A stretch of DNA of 7,764 bases from a bacterium (GTDB lineage Bacteria; Zhuqueibacterota; Zhuqueibacteria; Thermofontimicrobiales; Thermofontimicrobiaceae): the NCBI GenBank assembly GCA_011046315.1, contig DSAU01000443.1, forward strand, positions 1 to 7,764. The letters are read 5' to 3'. Positions 1 to 6,810 of this stretch are shown here, piece by piece. The position numbers and the translations under genes are program-made. Numbering within the stretch: position 1 is the stretch's first letter; every line of letters starts with the position of its first letter. The notes beneath the pieces were generated by a model. That model did no database searches. It was not told where the DNA came from and saw nothing but the letters and a program-made list of their open reading frames with translations.

Positions 1-22
1 ATTTTGAATAATATATTTAGCT

Positions 23-28
23 GGAGGA
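23..28 (+). promoter_or_regulatory. Shine-Dalgarno site of the GT2 gene
   Basis: The hexamer GGAGGA lies 7 nt before the ATG at 36, which is ideal spacing and fixes that start. It is the clearest ribosome binding site of any gene in this window. The later genes have weak or no visible sites. Only 22 bases precede it, so no promoter can be judged. Confidence 0.8.
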
Positions 29-35
29 AGATAAA

Positions 36-902
36 ATGTCAATTAAATATGCACTCATTACCCCCGTAAAAAATGAAGAACTGTTTTTCCCCAAATGTGC
101 ACAATCAGTGATAGATCAAACTGTTAAACCAGAAAAATGGATTATCATTAATGATAATTCAACCGATAGAACCGGAGACATTATTTCAAACCTGGCAAAA
201 CAGCATAACTGGATTGAAACAATAAATAATAAAGAACTAATAAACACCAAAAGGAGGATCGGCGGGCAGGCTGTTATCCATCTCGGCTTGCAGCGGATCA
301 ATTTTGGAGATTATGATTTTATCATTCGCATGGATGGCGATGTGCTGTTTGAACCGGATTTTTTCCAAAAAATATTTCAAAAGTTTGAACAAAATCCCGA
401 CCTTGGGATAGCCAGTGGGGTTTGCTATGTTGAAGAAGATAATAAGCTGATGGAAGAAAAAAATCCCAACTTTCACACCCGCGGTCCCCTCAAAATTTAT
501 AAGTCGAAATGTCTTCACGATATCGGCGGTTTAATTCAGGAAGAAGGTTGGGACACCATCGATGAAATCAAAGCCAATATGCTGGGCTGGGAAACGCGAA
601 ATTTCGATGAGCTGCGGGTTATCCATCTGCGCCGGACCCAATCCGCTTCAGGTGCGCTGCGCGGCTTTTTAAATCAGGGCTATGTCGCTTACTTTATCGG
701 TTATCATCCCCTTTTCATGTTGTTGCGCGCGATCAGAAAAATGTTTATTCGTCCCTTTATTATCGGCGGCATTTATCTGTATGCGGGCTATTTACACGGC
801 TTTATCAAACGAGCCCCCAGATTTGAAGATAAAAAAATCACAAATTACATGCGAGAACAGCAAATTAACAAAATTCTCGGCAAGGAATCGATCTGGAAAT
901 AA
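36..902 (+). CDS. Family 2 (GT-A) glycosyltransferase
   Basis: This 288-residue protein probably transfers a sugar from a nucleotide-sugar donor to a lipid-linked or growing glycan on the cytoplasmic face of the inner membrane. The N-terminus has the GT2 opening TPVKNEE (residues 9-15), followed by DNSTD at 40-44, which binds the nucleotide. The metal-binding DXD equivalent is DGD at 100-102, inside RMDGDV. An acidic GWDTIDE stretch at 171-177 sits where the catalytic base of GT2 enzymes is expected. Residues about 216-255 are hydrophobic and basic, suggesting membrane association rather than several clear spans. The length is normal for a single-domain GT2, and the start is set by the GGAGGA at 23-28. 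The flippase gene follows after 38 bp, so the two are probably co-transcribed. Fold and general activity are secure. Donor, acceptor and linkage cannot be read from the sequence. Confidence 0.9.
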   Translation: MSIKYALITPVKNEELFFPKCAQSVIDQTVKPEKWIIINDNSTDRTGDIISNLAKQHNWIETINNKELINTKRRIGGQAVIHLGLQRINFGDYDFIIRMDGDVLFEPDFFQKIFQKFEQNPDLGIASGVCYVEEDNKLMEEKNPNFHTRGPLKIYKSKCLHDIGGLIQEEGWDTIDEIKANMLGWETRNFDELRVIHLRRTQSASGALRGFLNQGYVAYFIGYHPLFMLLRAIRKMFIRPFIIGGIYLYAGYLHGFIKRAPRFEDKKITNYMREQQINKILGKESIWK

Positions 903-940
903 GCAGAAAATTTAAAGAGCATTTAACGAAAACCGAATTC

Positions 941-2410
941 ATGCGAAATCAAAAACCGAACATAAAACAAAGCCTGCGACAGCACAAACCATTAAGTTTT
1001 GTCGAAAGTGTCCTCTCAGTTGGCGGTGGTACCATTGTCACAATTTTTTCAATATTTCTGGAGATGATGATCGCTGTCCGTTATCTGGATGAGAAAAATT
1101 ATGGTATTTATGTGCTGTTGATCGCAGTCACCAATTTTTTTGTCATGTTCATCGATTTTGGCTACAAAACATCGGTGACTCAATATCTTGCCAGCAGCCA
1201 ATATCAAAACAAAGCCGAAATCGTTAACACGATTTTGGCGGTCAGAATTTTCTCCATTCTTTTCCTCTCGGTAATCATCCTGTTGGCGAGAAATGCTCTG
1301 GCCTGGGTCGACTCCTCAATGCTTATTATTCAATACGCTGTTTATATCCCGTTCATGTTGGCATTCACCAGCCTGGACGAATTGATGATGAGCATGCTGC
1401 AGGGAATCGAAAAATTCGATCAAATTGCCATCGCCAGTATCATCCGCGGCTTTCTAAGGCTTGCGCTTTCTTTGGTTTTGCTGACAGTATTTCATTTAGG
1501 AATTGCAGGATTGATTTATTCCTTTATCATTTCATTTTTAATTAGCGCCGCTTACCAGTACTTGGTACTGCCAATTAAAAAAACACTGGTGGTAAATAAA
1601 AAATTGTTGTGGGGCATGGCAAAGTTTGGATTCCCGCTTCATCTCAGCCGTTTTCTCTATTTTGTCTCCGGCCGTGTTAATATTTTTTTACTGGGTACAT
1701 TGGCTGGACCTGCCAGTGTTGCTTATTTTTCTGTCGCAGAACGAATACCAATCGCGTTACAACGCCTTTCCGAATCGTTTATCAAAGTCTTTTTTCCCAG
1801 AATGACAAATCTGATCTCTGAAAATAATCACCAAAAAGCGCATTCTTTGCTGAATCACTCCCTGGCAATTAGCTCGTTTTTGATGGCGCTTGCCGCCCTG
1901 ATTGCGATTGCTTTCAGCAAATTCATCATTGTCGTTTTATTCACTGAAAAATATAGTGAGACACACATCGCATTTTCTTTGATGATGATTGCATTGCAGA
2001 TGCAATTTTTAGTGCAGATCATGGGATACACGCTGACTTCAGCCGGGTTCCCAAAACGTTCGCTCATTGAAAACACTATCAGGACTATTTTAACGGTCGG
2101 TCTCAATATTATTTTTATTCCCAAATGGGGATATCTCGGCGCGGTTTATGCGACACTTGCAGCGAATTACATCGCTTATCCGATCTCAATTTTCCTGTTG
2201 AAATGGAGCAGAATCTCGGTTAACAACCGAGATGTTTTAATACAAACAATTGTATTGGTCTTTTGCGCTGCGCTGTTTTTGGTGACCGAATCATTAAACA
2301 TTTTTTTGAGCATCGGAATTATTGTATTGTTTATTGTAATAAATTTTTTGCTATCCACAGTTTCGATTCAACATTTGAAATTGATTGTTCCTGAAAAATA
2401 TTTAAAATAA
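941..2410 (+). CDS. Wzx-type polysaccharide flippase (MOP/MVF superfamily)
   Basis: This 489-residue polytopic membrane protein is probably the translocase that flips undecaprenyl-diphosphate-linked repeat units to the periplasmic face. It begins with a short basic cytoplasmic tail (residues 1-18) and then has roughly 12-14 hydrophobic segments spread over the whole length, as usual for Wzx/RfbX proteins of 400-500 residues. The stretch at about 230-290, running from GFPLHLSRF through NIFLLGTLAGPASVAYFSVAERI to FFPRM, has the pattern of the central helices in this family. The ATG at 941 has no good Shine-Dalgarno, so translation may depend on the GT2 gene 38 bp upstream. Neighbouring glycosyltransferase and polymerase-like genes support a Wzx role over a MATE drug exporter or a MurJ lipid II flippase. 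Specificity for a particular repeat unit cannot be inferred. Confidence 0.88.
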   Translation: MRNQKPNIKQSLRQHKPLSFVESVLSVGGGTIVTIFSIFLEMMIAVRYLDEKNYGIYVLLIAVTNFFVMFIDFGYKTSVTQYLASSQYQNKAEIVNTILAVRIFSILFLSVIILLARNALAWVDSSMLIIQYAVYIPFMLAFTSLDELMMSMLQGIEKFDQIAIASIIRGFLRLALSLVLLTVFHLGIAGLIYSFIISFLISAAYQYLVLPIKKTLVVNKKLLWGMAKFGFPLHLSRFLYFVSGRVNIFLLGTLAGPASVAYFSVAERIPIALQRLSESFIKVFFPRMTNLISENNHQKAHSLLNHSLAISSFLMALAALIAIAFSKFIIVVLFTEKYSETHIAFSLMMIALQMQFLVQIMGYTLTSAGFPKRSLIENTIRTILTVGLNIIFIPKWGYLGAVYATLAANYIAYPISIFLLKWSRISVNNRDVLIQTIVLVFCAALFLVTESLNIFLSIGIIVLFIVINFLLSTVSIQHLKLIVPEKYLK

Positions 2411-2569
2411 CTAAAGGTATGTGGAGGAGAACATTCTAAATCTTGTTGATAACTTGAAAAGTTTTTCTATTAAAGGATTTAGCCATCGGAAACAATGGAC
2501 ATTTTTTTCAATAGACTGAATTTTATTTACTGATTAAACCGGTGGCAAATCAATTGTCAAATTCAATTT

Positions 2570-2602
2570 ATAAACCAGATTTCTTGAATAAATCTGGTTT
2601 AT
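2570..2602. repeat. Dispersed palindrome, copy 1 (13-bp arms)
   Basis: The left arm ATAAACCAGATTT (2570-2582) and the right arm AAATCTGGTTTAT (2590-2602) are perfect reverse complements around the 7-nt loop CTTGAAT. The same arms recur at 5212-5244. The stem is AT-rich and a short TATTTT follows it, so weak terminator activity after the flippase gene is possible. Its recurrence with identical arms argues for a dispersed repeat family rather than a one-off terminator. Confidence 0.9.
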
Positions 2603-2635
2603 TTTCCACCTTTATTTAAGATAATACAATTACTA

Positions 2636-2780
2636 TACTTTGGCAATTTATCTCGTAGTAATGACTTTAGTCATTCTTTCACTGCAAAAAAGCGACTGAA
2701 GTCGCTACTACCAGCCTATATTTAGTTATAAATAGAAGATTAATTACTATATATTGTGATATTAACAATTTGCCAAAGTA
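2636..2780. repeat. Nested inverted-repeat element, MITE-like, about 145 bp
   Basis: The ends are a perfect 11-bp inverted repeat: TACTTTGGCAA at 2636-2646 and TTGCCAAAGTA at 2770-2780. Inside, 2655-2674 and 2692-2711 form a second inverted pair of 20-nt arms. Fifteen positions pair perfectly and the five differences are all transitions. Each inner arm is itself a small hairpin: AATGACT/AGTCATT at 2660-2675 and AGCGACT/AGTCGCT at 2691-2706. There is no coding capacity. The size and nesting are those of a non-autonomous mobile or REP-like element. I see no clear target-site duplication, so mobility is inferred. The right terminal repeat lies 37 bp before the ATG of the next gene. Confidence 0.6.
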
Positions 2781-2817
2781 CATTACAATTAATCACCAGT
2801 ACGGAACATTTACAACC

Positions 2818-4071
2818 ATGAAAAATGAAACTTTTATATGCATTGCAAATCGCAGATGGGATGCCTTATGGGGAGAATCCCAAAAAATTATGCTCCGAAT
2901 TTCAAAAAACAACACGGTGCTATTTTTTGAACCAGGTAGAGGCGTCAATCTACCGTTGTTATCAGAAATAAAGCGGAATTTCCCAAATTTGTTTAAACTT
3001 CAACTGAACAGGATTAGTGAAAATTTAATTATCATTCCCTGTCCCCCATCTCTACCAATTGCCCGAAGACATCTGCCACGTTTTTTGTTAAAAATAACCA
3101 CCCCACTGGTGACAAAAATTAATACCGCATTAAAAGTTAATCATGTCCGCAAGGCTATCAAGAAATTAAAAGTAAAAGAGCCGATTCTTTGGTTGTATTC
3201 ACCGTATTATTATGATTTGGTTGGTAAATTCAATGAAAAACTTTCCGTCTATCACAACTATGATGAATTTGCAGATTTTAGTACAAATTTCAGAGTTAAA
3301 GAGCTGATATTGGGCTATGACAATGAACTGGCAAAACGCGTTGATCTGGTTTTTGCGACTTCACGCCCTCAATGGAAAAGGCGACACGCGATAAATCCCA
3401 ATAGCTTTTTTGTGCCAAACGGTGTCGATTTCGAATTGTTTAACCGCCCGTTATCAGAAAAGCTACCGATACCAGATGATATTAAAACAATCCCCCATCC
3501 GATAATCGGGTTTGCTGGTATGCTGGGAAATCACATCGATGTGAAGTTGCTGCTTGAGATCGCCAATCATTATCCCGAATATTCGCTAACACTGGTCGGA
3601 CCCGACCTGTTGCCCAAATCAGCGCAGCTCACTCAGTTAAAACATAAATCCAACGTCTATTTTCTGGGATTTAAACCAATGGAAAAACTACCGGATTATA
3701 TTCAAACTTTTGATGTGGCATTGATACCTTATGAGCTGGTCGGACATGTTCTTTCGGGTTATCCACAGAAATTGCACGAGTATCTTGCAGCGGGACGCTC
3801 CATTGTCGCCACTGCCATGCCGGAACTCGAGCCTTATAAGCAATGGTTAAATATTGCTCAAAATCACGCCGAATTCATCCGCTTGATTGATGCGGCTAAG
3901 GACCATTACTCCGATGAAATTATTAAGGCAAGAGCTGAAGTCGCACGACAAAACACCTGGGACAACCGAGTCTTGCAGATGTATCAACACATGGAAAAAT
4001 ATTTGCAACAAATTGGCTTGAAAAAAATGATGTTAGCTGATGGCAAGTTGAAAGAACCATCTCATGATTAA
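2818..4071 (+). CDS. GT4-like (GT-B fold) glycosyltransferase
   Basis: This 417-residue enzyme probably transfers a sugar from a nucleotide-sugar donor during repeat-unit assembly. The N-terminal half begins ICIANRRWDALWGESQKIMLRI and continues to VLFFEPG, the usual opening of a GT4 subgroup whose members start close to a conserved W-D. Next comes an acceptor-side domain. The PNGVD motif at 200-204 marks the start of the C-terminal Rossmann domain, which continues with GFAGML and LVGPDL. The donor-site signature HEYLAAG (320-326) with E336 in MPELE gives the paired-glutamate pattern of GT4 enzymes. I chose the ATG at 2818 over an in-frame TTG at 2770, because the extra 16 residues would be encoded by the right arm of the repeat element and are not family-like. 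A weak GGA lies at 2803-2805. The 3' end overlaps wecB by 8 bp, so they are translationally linked. Donor and linkage are unknown. Confidence 0.88.
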   Translation: MKNETFICIANRRWDALWGESQKIMLRISKNNTVLFFEPGRGVNLPLLSEIKRNFPNLFKLQLNRISENLIIIPCPPSLPIARRHLPRFLLKITTPLVTKINTALKVNHVRKAIKKLKVKEPILWLYSPYYYDLVGKFNEKLSVYHNYDEFADFSTNFRVKELILGYDNELAKRVDLVFATSRPQWKRRHAINPNSFFVPNGVDFELFNRPLSEKLPIPDDIKTIPHPIIGFAGMLGNHIDVKLLLEIANHYPEYSLTLVGPDLLPKSAQLTQLKHKSNVYFLGFKPMEKLPDYIQTFDVALIPYELVGHVLSGYPQKLHEYLAAGRSIVATAMPELEPYKQWLNIAQNHAEFIRLIDAAKDHYSDEIIKARAEVARQNTWDNRVLQMYQHMEKYLQQIGLKKMMLADGKLKEPSHD

Positions 4072-5194
4072 AATAATGTCAATTTTCGGGACACGTCCAG
4101 AAGCTATCAAAATGGCTCCCGTAATCAAGGAAATAAAAAAATTTCCGGATGAAATAATCAATCGTGTTTTTGTAACCGCACAGCATCGGGAAATGCTGGA
4201 TCAGGTGTTGGAGATTTTTCAGATAACGCCTGACCAGGATCTAAATATCATGTTATCTGACCAAACACCGACTCAGGTAGCTGCCAACATTCTGTCAAAG
4301 TTAGAGCTTCTTTTTAAACAGGAAAAACCGGATTGGGTGCTGGTTCAGGGGGACACGACAACCGTTGCTGCGACCGCGCTGGCTGCTTTTTATTCCGGGG
4401 TCAAGGTGGGACATGTTGAAGCGGGTTTGAGAACCAATGACAAACAGCAACCCTTCCCTGAAGAAATAAACCGTAGGGTCGCCAGTGTGATCACTGATCT
4501 ACATTTTGCTCCAACTGAAACATCACGACAAAACTTGCTGAAAGAGAATATCTCTGCTGACAATATTGTCATCACCGGAAATACTGTGATCGATGCATTG
4601 CACTGGGTGCTTGAACGTCCCATCGGAATTGAAAAATTGATCTTGCCGCCAAATGAACCCGGGGTAATTTTAGTCACCGCGCATCGCCGGGAAAATTTCG
4701 GCAAGCCATTGGAAAATATTTGTCAAGCGCTTTTGGAGATTGTTACTTCATTTAATGGTAAGGTAAAAATCGTCTATCCGGTACACCTAAACCCGAATGT
4801 TCAAAATGTCGTTTATCGATTATTGGCGAACAATTCAAACATAATTTTGACGCCTCCACTGGACTATCTCAGCCTGGCGCATTTAATGAAAGCCGCGACG
4901 CTAGTTTTAACAGATTCAGGTGGTATCCAGGAGGAGGCGCCAAGCCTGGGAAAACCGGTGTTGGTGTTGCGCGAAATTACCGAACGCCCTGAAGCCGTTG
5001 CAGCGGGAACTGTTAAAATTGTGGGAGCGAACTTTAAAAAAATCGTTGATTCGGTAACAACGTTATTGACCGATCAATCAGAATATGCAAAAATGGCTCA
5101 CGCGGTCAATCCTTATGGAGATGGTTTGGCTGCCGAGAGAATAATAAATACTTTGCTGGGAAAACCAGTCGAGCCTTTTAATCCAATAAAATAA
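4064..5194 (+). CDS. wecB: UDP-N-acetylglucosamine 2-epimerase, non-hydrolysing
   Basis: This cytoplasmic enzyme interconverts UDP-GlcNAc and UDP-ManNAc, the latter a donor or precursor for ManNAc-containing glycans. The 376 residues match the usual family length of about 370-390. It opens with IMSIFGTRPEAIKMAPV (residues 4-20). It then has QGDTTT with D97, HVEAGLRT with E119, PFPEEINRR with E133, TGNTVIDAL, VTAHRRENFG with H207, and near the end LTDSGGIQEEAPSLGKPVLVLREITERPEA. D97, E119, E133 and H207 correspond to the catalytic Asp, two Glu and His described for E. coli WecB. All are present, so the enzyme should be active. The ATG at 4064 lies within the end of the glycosyltransferase gene, and a second in-frame ATG at 4076 would trim the usual first strand. 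No UDP-ManNAc dehydrogenase (wecC) is in the window, so whether the sugar is used as ManNAc or oxidised elsewhere is open. Confidence 0.96.
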   Translation: MIKIMSIFGTRPEAIKMAPVIKEIKKFPDEIINRVFVTAQHREMLDQVLEIFQITPDQDLNIMLSDQTPTQVAANILSKLELLFKQEKPDWVLVQGDTTTVAATALAAFYSGVKVGHVEAGLRTNDKQQPFPEEINRRVASVITDLHFAPTETSRQNLLKENISADNIVITGNTVIDALHWVLERPIGIEKLILPPNEPGVILVTAHRRENFGKPLENICQALLEIVTSFNGKVKIVYPVHLNPNVQNVVYRLLANNSNIILTPPLDYLSLAHLMKAATLVLTDSGGIQEEAPSLGKPVLVLREITERPEAVAAGTVKIVGANFKKIVDSVTTLLTDQSEYAKMAHAVNPYGDGLAAERIINTLLGKPVEPFNPIK

Positions 5195-5211
5195 TATCGA
5201 TTCTTTAAGTT

Positions 5212-5244
5212 ATAAACCAGATTTCTTGGAGAAATCTGGTTTAT
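5212..5244. repeat. Dispersed palindrome, copy 2 (15-bp stem)
   Basis: The outer 13 bases of each arm, ATAAACCAGATTT (5212-5224) and AAATCTGGTTTAT (5232-5244), are identical to copy 1 at 2570-2602. Here two more base pairs (5225-5226 with 5230-5231) extend the stem to 15 bp around a 3-nt loop. It starts 18 nt after the wecB stop codon, a terminator-like position, but no U-tract follows (TTACCC), so a canonical intrinsic terminator is unlikely. Total length is 33 bp in both copies. Confidence 0.9.
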
Positions 5245-5372
5245 TACCCATAGACTGATACCATCGCTTTACTGATTGTTTGATAAATGGTAAAATTTTA
5301 AAATTGTGCAATTTCTTTTCATTTTTTTCAAGAAAAGCGATGACATCATTATTGCACCTGCAACTGATGTTA

Positions 5373-5500
5373 TACTAATAATAAGAATGACCAGTTGGAT
5401 TATTGGTTTTTTTGTTTTTTTTATATTTAGACCGAAGGGGACGTCCATGGATGTCCCCAACATCGCTGATATTTTCTACTGGTCATCCATATTAATAATA
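5373..5500. repeat. Inverted-repeat element, MITE-like, about 128 bp
   Basis: The arm at 5373-5395 matches the reverse complement of 5478-5500 at 19 of 23 positions by hand alignment. The innermost nine bases are perfect: ATGACCAGT at 5387-5395 and ACTGGTCAT at 5478-5486. The enclosed sequence is T-rich and carries the palindrome at 5437-5458. There is no coding capacity and no obvious target duplication. The outer arms are AT-rich, so the true ends are uncertain. Confidence 0.5.
5437..5458. repeat. GC-rich 22-bp palindrome centred on CCATGG
   Basis: The left half GGGGACGTCCA pairs with the right half TGGATGTCCCC, with a single G-T wobble at 5443/5452. It would form a stem of about 9 bp with a tight CATG loop in RNA or cruciform DNA. 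It stands out in AT-rich surroundings. It could be a protein-binding palindrome, part of a mobile repeat, or a hairpin in the leader of the polymerase-like gene 66 bp downstream. It lacks a trailing T-run on the + strand. On the - strand the T-rich block at 5406-5422 reads as A, so a terminator is unlikely in either direction. Confidence 0.75.
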
Positions 5501-5523
5501 ATCAAGGACAAAGATATTTAAGC

Positions 5524-6810
5524 ATGATCAGTGATAAAAATCAACATTCTTTTTTTAAAAAACTCGCTCACGCAGCTTTTGTAACTTATTTATTTTTCAT
5601 TACCTTCGGAACAGCTATACCATTTCAACCGCGGGTAACTGAAGTTGAAGATATCGGCACATCAAACATAATTAACCAGATCGTATTTTCTCTTCTTTTC
5701 ATCATCGCAGTCATTGTTATTATCCCCCGCTTGAAACAATTCTTGACTTTCATTATGCGGGAAAAATTTTTATCAGTGCTATTTATATTTTGTCTGTTGA
5801 GTGTCTTGTGGTCGGATTATACGTTTGTATCGTTTAAACGGGTATTTCAACTGATAACTTCATTCATGGTAATTTTATCGTTTTTGCTTTACATTGATTC
5901 AACCGATGAGATTATTAAATACTTTAAAATCATTTTATTAATTTACATCCCGATCTCTTTTATTTCAATCGCTTTGATTCCCGGCGCTATTGACCCGGTT
6001 CACCATACCTGGCGGGGATTGACCGTTGGCAAAAACTATTTGGGCCAGACATCGTTGCTGTGTATAATTATCTGGGCATACGCCGCCAGGGATAGAAACT
6101 CCCATCAAAAATTGTTAGCCCTGTCGATGATGATGCTGTCTGTCATTCTGCTATTCGGTTCCATGAGCATGGCTTCAATCGTTACTTTTTCAATAATTCT
6201 TTTTCTATTCTTGTTGGCAATGATTGATAAATTTTTCAAATCAATCAATGTCGGAAGGACATTTTCGGTAATTGTTATCATCTCCGCAATCGCGACGATT
6301 GCAGCAATTTACTATTCAGCATTTGAAATGATTGAACTGGCTTTCAACAAAATGGGGAGGGATATTTCTTTTACCGGAAGAACCGAACTGTGGAAGGATC
6401 TATTCCATCTATCAAAAGACCGGATGTGGTTCGGTTACGGATTTGCTGCTTTCTGGGTGTTTGAGCCCATTAATCCAAAGCTGCTATTGCTGTTCGAAAA
6501 ATACGTATGGTTACCCAACGAAGCCCATCTTGGTTACCTTGATATCGTCATGCAGATTGGCGTTGTCGGACTTTTGCTATTTTCGATTGCTATCGCTGCC
6601 TACTTTATTAAGTTGATTAAACTAAACACCACATTTTTTGGCACCTGGCTTATAATCGCCATTCTTATTTTAAACCTTCAGGAATCAACTTTATTGTTTC
6701 CCAGAGTTTTTTCGGGCGAAGTTTTTCTTATTTCCTACCTTGCTTTTTACCAAAAGTTGGCCGAGGAAAAACAACCAATCAATCCTCTCGGCCCAAGAAT
6801 TAGTAAATAA
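5524..6810 (+). CDS. Wzy / O-antigen ligase-family (PF04932-like) membrane protein
   Basis: This 428-residue polytopic protein probably joins undecaprenyl-linked repeat units in the periplasm as a polymerase, or attaches finished glycan to an acceptor as a ligase. About 10-12 hydrophobic segments are visible. A WRGLTVGKNYLGQ motif (163-175) is typical of the ExoQ/WaaL/Wzy_C family and is followed by a GSMSMAS stretch. A large hydrophilic loop at about 268-337 is probably periplasmic. It contains TGRTELW (284-290), WFGYGFAAFW (302 onward) and NEAHLGYLDI with H335. This order of an Arg-containing segment, a GYGF segment and a conserved His before the next helix is the family hallmark. The ATG at 5524 has only a distant AAGGA (5504-5508). 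In this locus, with a Wzx flippase, polymerase is the likelier role, but polymerases and ligases cannot be separated reliably by sequence. Its stop overlaps the converging beta-helix gene by 11 bp. Confidence 0.85.
   Translation: MISDKNQHSFFKKLAHAAFVTYLFFITFGTAIPFQPRVTEVEDIGTSNIINQIVFSLLFIIAVIVIIPRLKQFLTFIMREKFLSVLFIFCLLSVLWSDYTFVSFKRVFQLITSFMVILSFLLYIDSTDEIIKYFKIILLIYIPISFISIALIPGAIDPVHHTWRGLTVGKNYLGQTSLLCIIIWAYAARDRNSHQKLLALSMMMLSVILLFGSMSMASIVTFSIILFLFLLAMIDKFFKSINVGRTFSVIVIISAIATIAAIYYSAFEMIELAFNKMGRDISFTGRTELWKDLFHLSKDRMWFGYGFAAFWVFEPINPKLLLLFEKYVWLPNEAHLGYLDIVMQIGVVGLLLFSIAIAAYFIKLIKLNTTFFGTWLIIAILILNLQESTLLFPRVFSGEVFLISYLAFYQKLAEEKQPINPLGPRISK

Larger units (their letters stand above)
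2411..2817. other. 407-bp repeat-rich spacer between flippase and GT4-like genes
   Basis: No convincing gene is present. From left to right it holds a GGAGGAG stretch at 2423-2429 that is not followed by a standard ATG gene. A 32-codon GTG-started frame runs from 2421 to 2519. A two-part motif shared with the second spacer lies at 2511-2535. The 13-bp-arm palindrome occupies 2570-2602. A nested inverted-repeat element spans 2636-2780. AT-rich sequence leads to the ATG at 2818. The gap is far longer than the other same-operon junctions (38 bp and an 8-bp overlap), so the downstream pair may have its own promoter here. The TATATT at 2750-2755 is a possible -10 box, but no matching -35 is visible. 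Confidence 0.7.
5195..5523. other. 329-bp repeat-rich spacer between wecB and the polymerase-like gene
   Basis: No credible gene is present. It contains palindrome copy 2 (5212-5244), then the two-part motif shared with the first spacer (5250-5277), then AT-rich DNA. An inverted-repeat element at 5373-5500 follows, with a GC-rich 22-bp palindrome at its centre. That element ends 23 bp before the ATG at 5524. GTG-started and minus-strand open frames of 64-71 codons cross it, but they are made of the repeats and low-complexity T-rich sequence. No promoter with two good boxes is visible. Confidence 0.7.

Noticed and set aside
2570..2602. Classical rho-independent terminator after the flippase gene
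   Set aside because: The stem is AT-rich, the T-run is short and interrupted, and copy 2 of the same palindrome has no T-run at all; a dispersed repeat is a better description.
2655..2711. CRISPR-like repeats in the first spacer
   Set aside because: Only two arms exist, in inverted rather than direct orientation, with a single 17-nt gap; there is no array and no cas gene nearby.
2727..2755. Sigma-70-type promoter ahead of the GT4-like gene
   Set aside because: TATATT at 2750-2755 could be a -10 box, but no TTGACA-like box lies 16-18 bp upstream and AT-rich DNA gives such hexamers easily.
2770..2817. TTG start at 2770 for the GT4-like gene
   Set aside because: The extra 16 residues would be encoded by the right terminal repeat of the spacer element, and the family-like N-terminus begins at the ATG at 2818.
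5306..5521. A 71-codon GTG-started + strand frame ending just before the polymerase-like gene
   Set aside because: It has no Shine-Dalgarno, is made largely of T-rich low-complexity sequence plus the inverted-repeat element and its palindrome, and resembles no known family.
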